Shown here one piece after another: positions 34,228 through 43,443 of a stretch of DNA of 64,000 bases; the first letter of the stretch is position 1, and each line of letters starts with the position of its first letter. A program made the position numbers and the translations under genes. The stretch lies in contig NZ_JAQQWS010000004.1 of assembly GCF_028610675.1 (NCBI RefSeq), positions 248,001 to 312,000 on the forward strand. Reading direction: 5' to 3'. Below the pieces are notes generated by a model, which saw only the letters and a list, made by a program, of their open reading frames with translations, ran no database searches and was not told the DNA's origin. This DNA comes from Alkalihalobacillus pseudalcaliphilus. Lineage in GTDB: Bacteria; Bacillota; Bacilli; Bacillales; Bacillaceae_D.

Positions 34228-35313
34228 ATGCCGGATAGTAAGTATTTTCGTTTTGGAATTTGGTTAGTACTCATTTTTGTTGTCATTTACTTAGGTTCAC
34301 TCATAAGTTGGGTTTTTCAACCTATCATTATTTTAGTGCAAACATTATTTGCCCCTATTTTATTAGGCGGGGTTCTTTATTATTTACTAAGACCTCTCGT
34401 TAATTTTCTTTCAAGGTGGATTCCAAGAACTTTATCAATTTTAATTATCTTCTTAACCGCTATAGCTTTAATTGTTCTGATGATTTTCTTGATTGGTCCA
34501 GAGATTCAAAACCAATTTAATCAATTAGTAGAGAATTGGCCAACGATTGTAAATGGAATAAGAGAATGGATTGTTTCTATTCAAACGAGTGAGTGGTTTG
34601 CAAGGTTCCAAGAAGGAGAGATCGTCTCTTTTGAAGATATCGTAACGGCTTTGGAAACCTATATGGTTGACATAATGAGTTCAGTCGGCTCAAATATTAC
34701 AAATGTAATTGGTGTCATTGCCAATGTCCTTGTTGTGATGGCGATTATTCCATTTGTCCTGTTCTTTATGCTTAAGGATGGGAAAAAAGCACCTGAAAAT
34801 ACATTAAAGCTGTTACCGAAAAAGCAACAAGCGGAAGGTCGTCGTATACTTTCTGATATGGATGATGCACTAAGCTCCTATATCCAAGGTCAGATCATCG
34901 TTAGTTTTTGCGTAGGTGTTATGATGTATATTGGGTATTTAATCGTCGGGATAGACTATCCATTGGTGTTGGCTCTCATTGCGATGTTTACAAATGTCAT
35001 ACCATTTATCGGTCCATGGATTGGTGCATTTCCTGGTGTCATCGTTGCCTTATTTGATTCATTACCTACCGCTTTATTTGTTGCAGGGATAATTGTCATT
35101 GTTCAGCAAATAGAAAGTAACTTAATATCACCAATTGTTATGGGTAAAAAGCTTGCGATCCACCCTCTAACGATTATATTATTATTGTTAGTTGCCAGTA
35201 AGTTCGCAGGGTTACTAGGTCTTCTTTTAGCGGTACCGACGTACGCAGTGGGTAAAGTGATTGTTTATCATTTGTATCGACTATGGCGTTTAAAGAAGCC
35301 TAAAATGACATAA
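34228..35313 (+). CDS. AI-2E family transporter / membrane permease
   Basis: 361 residues from ATG 34228 (GGAAGGA eight bases upstream; ATG 34222 is too close). Typical topology: paired N-terminal helices, a long extracellular segment (about 95-150), then helices including the conserved C-terminal block IESNLISPIVMGKKLAIHPL and LLGLLLAVPTYAV. Family members export small molecules or act as Na+/H+ antiporters; the substrate is unknown. A rhodanese gene follows 23 bp downstream and is probably co-transcribed. Confidence 0.85.
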   Translation: MPDSKYFRFGIWLVLIFVVIYLGSLISWVFQPIIILVQTLFAPILLGGVLYYLLRPLVNFLSRWIPRTLSILIIFLTAIALIVLMIFLIGPEIQNQFNQLVENWPTIVNGIREWIVSIQTSEWFARFQEGEIVSFEDIVTALETYMVDIMSSVGSNITNVIGVIANVLVVMAIIPFVLFFMLKDGKKAPENTLKLLPKKQQAEGRRILSDMDDALSSYIQGQIIVSFCVGVMMYIGYLIVGIDYPLVLALIAMFTNVIPFIGPWIGAFPGVIVALFDSLPTALFVAGIIVIVQQIESNLISPIVMGKKLAIHPLTIILLLLVASKFAGLLGLLLAVPTYAVGKVIVYHLYRLWRLKKPKMT

Positions 35314-35336
35314 AAATGATGAATGAGGTGAAAAAG

Positions 35337-35711
35337 ATGAGTCATATACAAGATGGGATTAAACAGATTAAAGAGAACGAACTAAAAGAATTATTAAATG
35401 AGAATAAAAGTGAACGTATTTTTATTGATGTGCGTGAGTTAGAGGAGTATGATGAATTTCACATCCCAGGCGTGCCGTTAATGCCGATGAATACGATTCC
35501 GAATTATGTTAGTGAGTTAGAGCAGGATAAAGAGTATGTGTTTATTTGTAGAAGTGGTGGTCGTAGCCAAAATGTCGCTTTATATTTGAAAGAACAAGGT
35601 TTCGACAAGGTTATTAATTTTAATGGTGGAATGTTGTCTTGGACTGGTGAAATCAACCAAGGTCCAGAGTGGGTTGTAAAAAGTCCGGGAGAATTATTTG
35701 GTACAAAATAA
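35337..35711 (+). CDS. Rhodanese-domain protein
   Basis: 124 residues. FIDVRELEEYDEFHIPGV and the active loop CRSGGRS are the standard single-domain rhodanese signatures, with the loop cysteine present, so sulfur transfer is plausible. GAGGTG precedes ATG 35337; the earlier in-frame ATG pair at 35316 lacks a site. Terminator follows. Confidence 0.87.
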   Translation: MSHIQDGIKQIKENELKELLNENKSERIFIDVRELEEYDEFHIPGVPLMPMNTIPNYVSELEQDKEYVFICRSGGRSQNVALYLKEQGFDKVINFNGGMLSWTGEINQGPEWVVKSPGELFGTK

Positions 35712-35724
35712 TAAGGATTAAGTG

Positions 35725-35760
35725 ATACCTCTGAAGGAGTAACTTCAGGGGTATTGTTTT
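35725..35760 (+). terminator. Terminator after the rhodanese gene
   Basis: ATACCTCTGAAG (35725-35736) and CTTCAGGGGTAT (35743-35754), one G-U pair, then TGTTTTT. Confidence 0.87.
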
Positions 35761-35805
35761 TGGCAGAGCATAGGTGCTCCGCCAAAGTGGTTTTAATATA
35801 GGCTA

Positions 35806-35937
35806 TTAAAGGTGATCGGTTTTTTTAGAATTATTATGCTTTCCTGCACGAGCATTTTTCTTTTCTTGCTCATTTTTAAGTTGATTGTATGCGTTATGGT
35901 CTTTAGGTTTTTTGTTATTATCACGTGTTTGAGACAT
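35806..35937 (-). CDS. Very small Lys/Asn-rich protein, DUF3941-like
   Basis: 43 residues (begins MSQTRDNNKKPKDHN, ends NNSKKTDHL), highly charged and probably unstructured. AAAGGGGGTGG lies a few bases before the ATG on the minus strand. Composition and the KKTDHL ending resemble the short DUF3941 proteins of bacilli as I remember them. Longer frames overlapping on both strands lack ribosome sites and encode unlikely peptides. Confidence 0.62.
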   Translation of the reverse strand: MSQTRDNNKKPKDHNAYNQLKNEQEKKNARAGKHNNSKKTDHL

Positions 35938-36103
35938 CCCGCCACCCCCTTTTTAATTAGTATGCATAGAAAGAAAATGATTATGCCGATCTGTTTGAGG
36001 ACGGCCATAAAAGAAGGTCTATGATTATTTTTTAATTTTCCATGTTTAAGTTTTATTAAATGGAGGGAAAAGAATAGAAAGCAGACGAAAGGTGGTTATA
36101 TTG

Positions 36104-36370
36104 ATGGCTTATAAGAAAACGATATGTGCAACTTTAATTGCTAGTGCTAGTGCCGCAACAACGGTCTACTTACTAAACGATAAGCGTAGAAATGAACTTA
36201 AAACAAAGTCAAAGGATATTTATCAGAAAGTCTGTTCACTTGTTGGAAAAGAAAAAAAGAACTCAAGGCAATTAAGAATGGGGCACCCAGACCCGTATGA
36301 TATAGAAGATCAAAAGATGGTCGATGAAGGGGCACTTTATAGCGTTAAGCACTATAATCAGACGAAATAA
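36104..36370 (+). CDS. Small conserved-type protein of unknown function
   Basis: 88 residues. A hydrophobic N-terminal segment (about 5-24) could anchor it to the membrane, followed by a basic middle and the distinctive tail MGHPDPYDIEDQKMVDEGALYSVKHYNQ. AAAGGTGG is nine bases before ATG 36104. No function recognised. A terminator closes the unit. Confidence 0.68.
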   Translation: MAYKKTICATLIASASAATTVYLLNDKRRNELKTKSKDIYQKVCSLVGKEKKNSRQLRMGHPDPYDIEDQKMVDEGALYSVKHYNQTK

Positions 36371-36372
36371 CA

Positions 36373-36415
36373 AGGAGCCATATGAAGTTTTCTTACTTCG
36401 TATGGCTTCTTTTAT
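36373..36415 (+). terminator. Terminator
   Basis: AGGAGCCATATGAAG with CTTCGTATGGCTTCTT (two G-U pairs), then TTATTT. Confidence 0.87.
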
Positions 36416-36541
36416 TTGGATAACATCTAATTGACAGTAGAATAAATAAAGTCATATCTTACATACAATTCTTTGATTGGTGCTTGTCCTATTGGGGAAT
36501 GTTATAATAAGGAAATAAAATAGGATGGAGGGGGTTGGCGC

Positions 36542-37339
36542 ATGATTATTGTAGAAAAAGAAACAATGGTCGAAATTCCAACGTTACATGTTGTAGAGGC
36601 AGATTTAAAGGATCTGTCTGACATACCAACCGTATTCTTTTTACACGGATTTACAAGTGCAAAGGAGCATAATTTACATGTTGCTTATTTGTTGGCAGAA
36701 CAAGGTATTCGAGTGATTTTACCAGATGCTCTTCACCATGGTGAAAGAGAAGATGACGTATCAAATAATGAAAAGAAACTAGCCTTATCGTTTTGGGAGA
36801 TTGTCTTGACTTCAATCGGAGAACTATCTGCTTTAAAAGAACTACTTGTTGAATCAGGTAGAGCAGATAGAAACAGAATTGGCGTGATAGGGACATCAAT
36901 GGGGGCGATAACCACATTAGGTGCATTAAGCCAATATCCTTGGATACAGTCAGCTGTATCTTTAATGGGGACCGCTTATTATCAGCAATTCGCAAAAGCG
37001 CAAGTTGATATGATGGAAAAACAAGGTGTTCCTATTGATGAGGGTATGAAAGAATTGGTTTTAAGCAAGCTACAACCATTTGATTTATCTAGTCAATTAG
37101 AGAAACTAGCTAGTAAGCCGCTTTTAATTTGGCATGGGAAACAGGACCAAGTCGTACCTTCTTATTTTTCAGAGCAGTTATATCAGTCAGTACAACAACA
37201 ATATCAGCATACACCAGAACATTTAAAATTAATTGTAGAAGAGAAGACAGGTCATAAGGTTTCAAGGCATGCTGTTTTGCAAGCCGTTCAATGGTTTAAT
37301 CAACATCTAATAAAAGAAAAGCAGTCAGCAATGAGCTAA
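36542..37339 (+). CDS. yitV: Alpha/beta hydrolase, YitV-like esterase
   Basis: 265 residues. Catalytic triad: Ser119 in GTSMG (117-121), Asp202 in WHGKQDQVV, and a His in EKTGHKVSRHA (His238 or His243). The oxyanion region is HGFTSAKEHN (35-44). The ribosome site GGAGGGGG lies ahead of the ATG. It is followed eight bases later by a yitT homologue, and then a BsuPI-domain lipoprotein, echoing the yitV/yitT/ipi neighbourhood of B. subtilis. The ester substrate is unknown. Confidence 0.85.
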   Translation: MIIVEKETMVEIPTLHVVEADLKDLSDIPTVFFLHGFTSAKEHNLHVAYLLAEQGIRVILPDALHHGEREDDVSNNEKKLALSFWEIVLTSIGELSALKELLVESGRADRNRIGVIGTSMGAITTLGALSQYPWIQSAVSLMGTAYYQQFAKAQVDMMEKQGVPIDEGMKELVLSKLQPFDLSSQLEKLASKPLLIWHGKQDQVVPSYFSEQLYQSVQQQYQHTPEHLKLIVEEKTGHKVSRHAVLQAVQWFNQHLIKEKQSAMS

Positions 37340-37347
37340 TTGATCCT

Positions 37348-38181
37348 ATGAAACGAACATTAGTGAGCGAAATCAAAAAGACTTTTGTTGTGATTTTAGG
37401 GGCTATGTTTATTGCAATGTCTTTAAATTTCTTCTTAATACCAGCGAATGTTTTTGCAAGTGGCTTCACAGGGATTTCTCAGTTACTTGCCACGGTTATT
37501 CCATTATCAACAGGCATTACCCTATTTCTATTAAATATTCCTGTGGCGATTATTGGTTGGTTTAAAGTAGGGAAAAGCTTCACTGTTTATAGTTTCTTAA
37601 GTGTTGTTAGTACAACCATCTTCCTTGAGGTAATACCTATCATTCAATTTTCACCAGATATTATATTAAATGCTGTGTTTGGTGGTGTCATCACGGCGAT
37701 AGGGGCAGGAATCACGTTAAAGGTAGGGGCTTCTTCTGGTGGCCTAGATATCATCGCCCTATTATTAGCTAGATATAACGATCGTCCGATTGGTATCTAC
37801 TTCTTCATCTTAAATGGACTCATTGTTGTAGCGTCTGGTATTATGTTTGATCCTGAAAAAGCTCTGTATACACTTGTAACGTTGTATGTCACTTCTAGAG
37901 TCATAGATACCATTCATACGCGCCATGTTAAGTTAACAGCTTTTGTTGTAACTAAACAGCCAGAGCAAGTGAAAGAACGAGTTTATAATCATTTTGAAAG
38001 AGGGATAACTAGAGTAGAAGCAAAAGGAGGTTATACTTCTGAAAAAAGCGAAGTGCTTATGATTGTGTTAACGAGATATGAATTGTATGACTTAAAAGAA
38101 GTATTAAAGCAGACTGATCCAATGGCCTTTACAAATATTATTGAAACAACAGAAGTGTTCGGGTTGTTTCGAAAAGACTAA
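37348..38181 (+). CDS. yitT: YitT family membrane protein
   Basis: 277 residues: about five to six membrane helices (DUF161 region, with FFLIPANVFASGFTGISQLL and GGLDIIALLLARY), then a soluble C-terminal DUF2179 domain (KGGYTSEKSEVLMIVLTRYE). Function of the family is unsettled. The ribosome site is weak and the gene starts right after yitV, so translational coupling is likely. Confidence 0.88.
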   Translation: MKRTLVSEIKKTFVVILGAMFIAMSLNFFLIPANVFASGFTGISQLLATVIPLSTGITLFLLNIPVAIIGWFKVGKSFTVYSFLSVVSTTIFLEVIPIIQFSPDIILNAVFGGVITAIGAGITLKVGASSGGLDIIALLLARYNDRPIGIYFFILNGLIVVASGIMFDPEKALYTLVTLYVTSRVIDTIHTRHVKLTAFVVTKQPEQVKERVYNHFERGITRVEAKGGYTSEKSEVLMIVLTRYELYDLKEVLKQTDPMAFTNIIETTEVFGLFRKD

Positions 38182-38194
38182 AGGAGAGAGGCTT

Positions 38195-38743
38195 ATGAAA
38201 AAGTATATCTTTTCATTATGTATAGCGATGTTATGTATTGGTTTAGTTGCGTGTGGAACGGGTGACCAGCAAACAGGAAGTAATCCAAATGAGCCAGAAG
38301 ATATAGAGACGCCAGAAGAGCAACCGTCTGATGAAGAAGAGCAAGCTATTGATGAAGGAGAGTGGGAATCGTTGAAATTCAAACTTGAGACAACGGAACA
38401 AGGGGGAAAGTTAGATGTGCAGATGACACTTACTAACGAAGGTTCTGAAGATATGACGTTAACTTTTTCGTCAGGCCAACGTTTTGAAATTATCCTACTT
38501 GACCAAAATCAAGCGGAAGTTTATAGATACTCTGCAGATAAGATGTTTACGATGGCTTTAGAGCAAGAAGAATTAAAAGCGGGGCAGGACATTTCGTTTA
38601 CAGAAGCGATTGATGTGAGCGGATTTGATTCAGGCTCTTATGAAGTAGTCGCTACACTCGTCTTATATGAAATTAACGGGCAAGAAGTAGCGGATAGCCA
38701 TGGATTAATTGAAAGCACTGAAACCGTGGAAATTGGCCAATAA
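38195..38743 (+). CDS. Lipoprotein with BsuPI-like proteinase-inhibitor domain
   Basis: 182 residues from ATG 38195, directly behind AAAGGAGAGAGG. Signal peptide with lipobox LVAC (Cys20), an acidic linker to about residue 65, then the BsuPI-type beta domain (DVQMTLTNEGSEDMTLTFSSGQRFEI ... YRYSADKMFTMALEQEELKAG). B. subtilis BsuPI (ipi) is cytoplasmic; here the domain is exported and lipid-anchored, so it may inhibit an extracellular protease or serve another role. It ends the yitV-yitT unit. Confidence 0.8.
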   Translation: MKKYIFSLCIAMLCIGLVACGTGDQQTGSNPNEPEDIETPEEQPSDEEEQAIDEGEWESLKFKLETTEQGGKLDVQMTLTNEGSEDMTLTFSSGQRFEIILLDQNQAEVYRYSADKMFTMALEQEELKAGQDISFTEAIDVSGFDSGSYEVVATLVLYEINGQEVADSHGLIESTETVEIGQ

Positions 38744-38766
38744 AAAAGAGCACTCAGAAAAACGTT

Positions 38767-38805
38767 AAAAGAGCAGTACTCTTATGAAGAGTATCTGCTC
38801 TTTTT
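38767..38805 (+). terminator. Terminator after the BsuPI-like lipoprotein gene
   Basis: AAAAGAGCAG with CTGCTCTTTT, inner ACTCTT/AAGAGT, ending in T5. The following 38806-38978 contains no recognised gene. Confidence 0.88.
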
Positions 38806-38978
38806 CCATAACATATTAGGTTCGGTGCGAACTTAGAGCATGATTGGTCATTCTTGTTGGAAATCATGTGTTGCCGTGACTCCTTAGAGGGACTTAATGT
38901 TGAAATGCTCAGAGAATATACTTCAATAACTGCACAACCAGCAGGCGTGCACCAGCACTTAGGCAGAAAAATTATATA

Positions 38979-39020
38979 AAAAGCTCTCCAAAAGCATGTG
39001 CTAACAGGGAGAGCTTTTTA
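38979..39020 (-). terminator. Terminator of the minus-strand SNF2 unit
   Basis: AAAAAGCTCTCC (38979-38990) and GGAGAGCTTTTT (39009-39020), 12 bp perfect with U-rich ends on both strands, just past the stop of the small gene at 39024. Confidence 0.87.
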
Positions 39021-39023
39021 CGA

Positions 39024-39200
39024 TTATGAATCTTTCCACTTAAGTTCAGCTTGCTTTTTGATGGCTGCTTTCACTTGATGCCAAGAGGAATGTTCATATG
39101 TTTCATTAGCACTGGAAGGGTGCTCAGTGTTTGGTTTTTGGTAGTGGGGCATCCAAAAATCAGCAAATTTTTCTGGTAAATCTGTCGCTTTCTTAGCCAT
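39024..39200 (-). CDS. Small protein downstream of the SNF2 helicase
   Basis: 58 residues (starts MAKKATDLPEKFADFWMP, ends KKQAELKWKDS), soluble and polar. GGGAGGC is eight bases before the ATG. It begins 15 bp after the SNF2 stop and ends at a terminator, so it is the last gene of that transcript. No family recognised. Confidence 0.65.
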   Translation of the reverse strand: MAKKATDLPEKFADFWMPHYQKPNTEHPSSANETYEHSSWHQVKAAIKKQAELKWKDS

Positions 39201-39215
39201 ACAGAGAGCCTCCCT

Positions 39216-42200
39216 TTAGGTTGTTTGTAAATGGATTAACTCGACAATTTCATCATTCGATAATTCTGTAACTCGGTTTTCAGATACTGTTAATACCTCA
39301 TTAGCTAAGCCTTGCTTGCGCTGAAGCATTTGATCGATTCGCTCTTCTAGAGTTCCAATTGTTATAAATTTATGGACGGTCACATCCGATTTTTGACCAA
39401 TTCTAAAGGCACGATCGGTTGCTTGATTTTCAACAGCAGGGTTCCACCAACGATCATAGTGGATAACATGCGTAGCTGCTGTTAAATTTAAACCGACGCC
39501 TCCCGCCTTTAGTGAGAGTATAAAAGCGGGAATGTCTGGGTTTTCCTGAAAGCTCTTGACTGCTTCTTCTCGTTTAGAACGGGTAAGACTCCCGTGCAAA
39601 AAAGGGATTTCTTGTTGGAAGCGATCATGAAGTGCATCGGAAATAATCGTACCCATTTCTTTATATTGCGTAAAAATTAACACCTTTTCTCGTCTATTTA
39701 TCGTTATCTCTTGAATGAGGTTCATAAACGCATTCCACTTTTCAGAATCATGTTTTTCATAATCACGATCTTTTAAGAAGTGAGCAGGATGATTACATAT
39801 TTGTTTTAATCTCGTCAAGCTTTTTAGAATAATCGCCCTTCTTTCAAATGAGTTAAGATCATCCAGTTTATTTAAGAGCTCATCAACAATCATTTGATAT
39901 AACATAGCTTGTTCCACTGAAAGAGGGACACGGTGTGTCGTTTCGGTTTTAAGAGGTAAGCCGAGCTGTAAATATTCATCTGACTTTTTCCTCCTTAAAA
40001 TAAATGGGAAAATAAGGTGCTGTAACTGTTTAAGCTTTTCTTCGTTTTGATTTCTTTCAATAGGCTGGATGAAGTCGCGTTGAAATTGATAATGTCTACC
40101 TAAGAGTCCTGGAATCAATACGTCAATTAATGACCATAATTCTCTTAATTTATTCTCGATAGGTGTACCGGTTAAAGCGATTCGGTGTTTAGCATGGATC
40201 GCTTTGATCGTCCTTCTTTGCTTCGTCTCAATATTTTTAATATGTTGTGCTTCATCTAAAATTAAACCATTCCAGCTATAATCACTTAGCAGCTCTTGAT
40301 CACGAACCGCCATTTGATAGGAGGTGAGTATTAAATCATATTCGTCCCAATGTGAATCATCTATCGGTAAACGAGAAGCGCCATGATGAATAAAGACCTT
40401 TAAGTCAGGTGCAAAGTTATCACATTCTATTTGCCAGTTAAAGAGTAGGGAAGTCGGGCAAATGAGTAAAAATGGTTGTCTCGAATGCTCTTCTTGTTGT
40501 TTGAGAACATGTAAGATATAAGCAATCGTCTGAATGGATTTCCCTAAGCCCATATCATCAGCTAAGCAAGCGCCGAAGCCAGCACGCCTTAAATGGTATA
40601 ACCACGAAGCACCTTCAAGTTGATAAGGTCTTAATGATCCACGGAGAGCATCTGGAATCGGAATATTTTCAGCTTTGTTTTGATAGAGACTGACTAATTG
40701 ATCGGTCATTGAACGGTCCCACTGGATCTCAAAGTCAATTTCCTCTAAGCTCGCCGGAATCACTTCTTTTTGTTCATTAATCAACCAAGTATCTAAATAA
40801 GAAGCCTTTTTGCTCATCTGTTCCAAATGTTGCTTGAGTCGATTTGCTAAGGTTCTGTCCCATGCTAACCACTCGCCGTTCATATGGAGGAAAGGTTCAT
40901 CACGGTTCACATACTCCCTAAACTCTTGCTCTGTTAGAACTTGGTCACCAATCGCAATCTGAAACGAAAATTGAGCTAAACTATGCCAGTCAACGATGGG
41001 ATCCCCATTTGATTGATTTTCAGGGGTAGCCATTTGTAATTCGACCTTCATCTTCTTTTGCTCTAATAGTGATTTTGGAACAATTAATTTAAAACCTGCT
41101 TCTGAAGCCATCTCATCGTACTCGGTGTAAAGTTGATAGGCGAGCTGCGGAGCAAGGGCTATTTTCGGTTGAGTCATGCCGATTTCAGTCAAAAATGGTA
41201 TCGCATTTTTGATGGCTTGCAAGTCATTTTTTAACAAAGGAATTGGATTTTGGAGCCATGGGTGGTTACCCTCGTATAAGTCGTCCATTCCTACGATTAA
41301 ATTCGAGTTGGCCCGATCACTTACCGCTACCTGTACATACCAATCTTCATGAGCCTGTGCTGGCTCCAGCAATAATAATGCAGATTGAAAAGGCTTTGTT
41401 TGCTTGGTCCTAAGTTGTTCCTGTAATTTGTTAGCTGGTACAGTTGCTAGAACTTGTTCGTCTTTTAATAAGGTGGAAACAAGGGTTTCCCATTTCTTTG
41501 GTAATTCCTTTTTCCAATCATTGATGGCATGAATGACGTCATCTTCCTCACTTAATTTACGCATGGCTGAATTAGTTAAGAGTGAGATTATTTCTTGTAT
41601 CTTTTCATGAGCAGTCTTCGATTCGGCGGTTTGTTGCTTCATACTGGAAGGTTGTCTCATGTTAAGAGTAGATGGTGGTGCAGCTTGAGCCCATTTTTCG
41701 ATAGGGAAATCCTCTAATACCCAATTACCTTGAGGATTAGGTAGAAAAGAGCCAGCCTTAATAAACGTTCTAATTTCAGCAAATAGGTCAAGCCAATAGC
41801 ATAAGTCAGGAGCTATCTCCATCTGTTTCTCAGTAGACCAGTTAGTGAAAGTCATCCAATGTTGAACGACCTCATCAACGGATAAGGCAATACCTTCAAC
41901 TGGGAAGGAATAAGATGTCATCTGGTCCTCTGATTGATAAATGATCGATGAACCGGCGAGCGAATAGAACTGACGATCAACTAACGGGACATCCATAATC
42001 GCTTGACTAGAATCAATAAAGGTACCATAAAAAGAAAGCTTGTCGTGACGAAATAATAAAAGCTTTAATTCAAATGGGTCATATAAAAATGGGTATTGAA
42101 AGTTGACTATTTGTTCATAACGAGCCTTCGGTTTGGCTTCTCCCCATATAAAAAAGCGGGCTTGTAACCAACCGCCATGGACAATAATTGATTCACTCAA
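39216..42200 (-). CDS. SNF2-family helicase (DEAD/DEAH-type)
   Basis: 994 residues. The N-terminal half is the bacterial SNF2-associated region. The motor follows: motif I LADDMGLGKSIQT (about 548), DEAQHIKN (motif II), TGTPIENKLRELWS (III), and the C-terminal helicase domain with GGVGLNLTAATHVIHYDRWWNPAVENQATDRAFRIGQ (V-VI). It is an ATP-driven translocase on DNA or nucleoprotein; the cellular role in bacilli is unclear. Its start overlaps the preceding gene by 8 bp. Confidence 0.92.
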   Translation of the reverse strand: MSESIIVHGGWLQARFFIWGEAKPKARYEQIVNFQYPFLYDPFELKLLLFRHDKLSFYGTFIDSSQAIMDVPLVDRQFYSLAGSSIIYQSEDQMTSYSFPVEGIALSVDEVVQHWMTFTNWSTEKQMEIAPDLCYWLDLFAEIRTFIKAGSFLPNPQGNWVLEDFPIEKWAQAAPPSTLNMRQPSSMKQQTAESKTAHEKIQEIISLLTNSAMRKLSEEDDVIHAINDWKKELPKKWETLVSTLLKDEQVLATVPANKLQEQLRTKQTKPFQSALLLLEPAQAHEDWYVQVAVSDRANSNLIVGMDDLYEGNHPWLQNPIPLLKNDLQAIKNAIPFLTEIGMTQPKIALAPQLAYQLYTEYDEMASEAGFKLIVPKSLLEQKKMKVELQMATPENQSNGDPIVDWHSLAQFSFQIAIGDQVLTEQEFREYVNRDEPFLHMNGEWLAWDRTLANRLKQHLEQMSKKASYLDTWLINEQKEVIPASLEEIDFEIQWDRSMTDQLVSLYQNKAENIPIPDALRGSLRPYQLEGASWLYHLRRAGFGACLADDMGLGKSIQTIAYILHVLKQQEEHSRQPFLLICPTSLLFNWQIECDNFAPDLKVFIHHGASRLPIDDSHWDEYDLILTSYQMAVRDQELLSDYSWNGLILDEAQHIKNIETKQRRTIKAIHAKHRIALTGTPIENKLRELWSLIDVLIPGLLGRHYQFQRDFIQPIERNQNEEKLKQLQHLIFPFILRRKKSDEYLQLGLPLKTETTHRVPLSVEQAMLYQMIVDELLNKLDDLNSFERRAIILKSLTRLKQICNHPAHFLKDRDYEKHDSEKWNAFMNLIQEITINRREKVLIFTQYKEMGTIISDALHDRFQQEIPFLHGSLTRSKREEAVKSFQENPDIPAFILSLKAGGVGLNLTAATHVIHYDRWWNPAVENQATDRAFRIGQKSDVTVHKFITIGTLEERIDQMLQRKQGLANEVLTVSENRVTELSNDEIVELIHLQTT

Positions 42201-43443
42201 CGGTTTTCAACTCCTCAATAAAGGCTCGATAAGTTCGATACTTTTTCTTTAACTGTTCGATATAATCTAAAAATTCCTCGGTATTTTCTGTGTGCATATA
42301 CAGCTTCTTTAATTGTTTAATATATTGGGCTGCTTGTTCGTAATGTACTCTACTTTTTTTCTCAATGAGACGTAAAGCATATTGATGAAAAATGGCTTTT
42401 GCCAGCTCGGGTTGCTTAAGGGCTAGCTGTTGAAGTAGTTCAAATTTATCTTGTTTAATTTTAAGAGGGTCCTTCTCCATCGTTAAAAAGAATGTCGCCA
42501 CATCTGTATAATGACCAAAATCCATTAAGATTCGTGTATAAGTTAACGCAGCATCAGGTTTATGGAGTCTCTTTTTTAATTCGGGTAAAAGCGTTTCAAC
42601 CGCTTGTTGCTTTTGCTCGGCTGACAAATGCTCTAATAATGATTGCAATCGTTGATAGTGTGGGGCCAAGAGCCATCTTTCCCAAATCTTTTGATGCTGA
42701 TTCGGATCGTGATTTAGTTTGATTTTCACTTCATCATACAGAGCCTGAAGTGAACCGTAATAGCTAGGGCTATGATGTCCAGTCCACAGTTTCTCAAACC
42801 AATTGGCTAATGTTTCGTAGGCTTTATCTTTTTTTAATAACTGAAAATGTGGGCTAACCTCAATTTCTTGCAAATCTTTAATTGTCATTAGTAGGTCCAA
42901 GGCAACCTCTTTATCCCCTTGATCAAGCAAAATATAACTGTAGACAATGCCAACTTTTCGGTGTAATGGGCCGTCTAGCTGTTTGGAAGAGGAGATGAGA
43001 TGATAAATAAATGCCCTCTTCGTTTGGTCAACTTGCACATAAAGTTCATATAAAAAAGGAGCCCATGGTTTTTTTAATTGATTTTGGTTTTCTAATAAAG
43101 TTAGTGTTGTTTCCGCCATAAACGTAAAATGCTCAGGCTTCTGATTTAAATAATTCAGGAGGTAGTCCGTACATACTTGATAAAAATGTAAAAAGCGTCG
43201 TTCGTGCTCGACGTAGGACGCTTTGTCCGGTATTAAGTTAATCACTTCTTCTATATAATAAAAAATAAGAGCGGTAATTTGATCTTTGTATTGATGACTT
43301 AGTCTTTTGAGTAAGTCTTGTGTTACCCATTCAAGCTGGCCTTTTGTAAAATAACGTGAAGAGATAAGCTTACGATACGTAGCACGAATGTCTGTATGTA
43401 AATGTTGATCTTGCCTGATGTCATTTGCTATGTATGAAGCCAT
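42193..43443 (-). CDS. Helical partner protein of the SNF2 helicase (YwqB-like, no SWIM motif)
   Basis: 416 residues, mostly helical and repeat-like (TPR-style spacing), no membrane segments. In many bacilli the gene ahead of the SNF2 helicase encodes a SWIM zinc-finger protein (CxC...CxH). This protein occupies that position and overlaps the helicase gene but has no such motif. The start is firmly set by AAGGAGGG before the ATG, so the motif is not simply missed upstream. It may be a shortened SWIM protein or an unrelated partner. Confidence 0.62.
   Translation of the reverse strand: MASYIANDIRQDQHLHTDIRATYRKLISSRYFTKGQLEWVTQDLLKRLSHQYKDQITALIFYYIEEVINLIPDKASYVEHERRFLHFYQVCTDYLLNYLNQKPEHFTFMAETTLTLLENQNQLKKPWAPFLYELYVQVDQTKRAFIYHLISSSKQLDGPLHRKVGIVYSYILLDQGDKEVALDLLMTIKDLQEIEVSPHFQLLKKDKAYETLANWFEKLWTGHHSPSYYGSLQALYDEVKIKLNHDPNQHQKIWERWLLAPHYQRLQSLLEHLSAEQKQQAVETLLPELKKRLHKPDAALTYTRILMDFGHYTDVATFFLTMEKDPLKIKQDKFELLQQLALKQPELAKAIFHQYALRLIEKKSRVHYEQAAQYIKQLKKLYMHTENTEEFLDYIEQLKKKYRTYRAFIEELKTVE

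Noticed and set aside
35812..36024. 70-residue plus-strand and 71-residue minus-strand frames around the 43-residue gene
   Set aside because: Neither has a ribosome site; the 43-residue minus-strand frame does and has a more natural composition.
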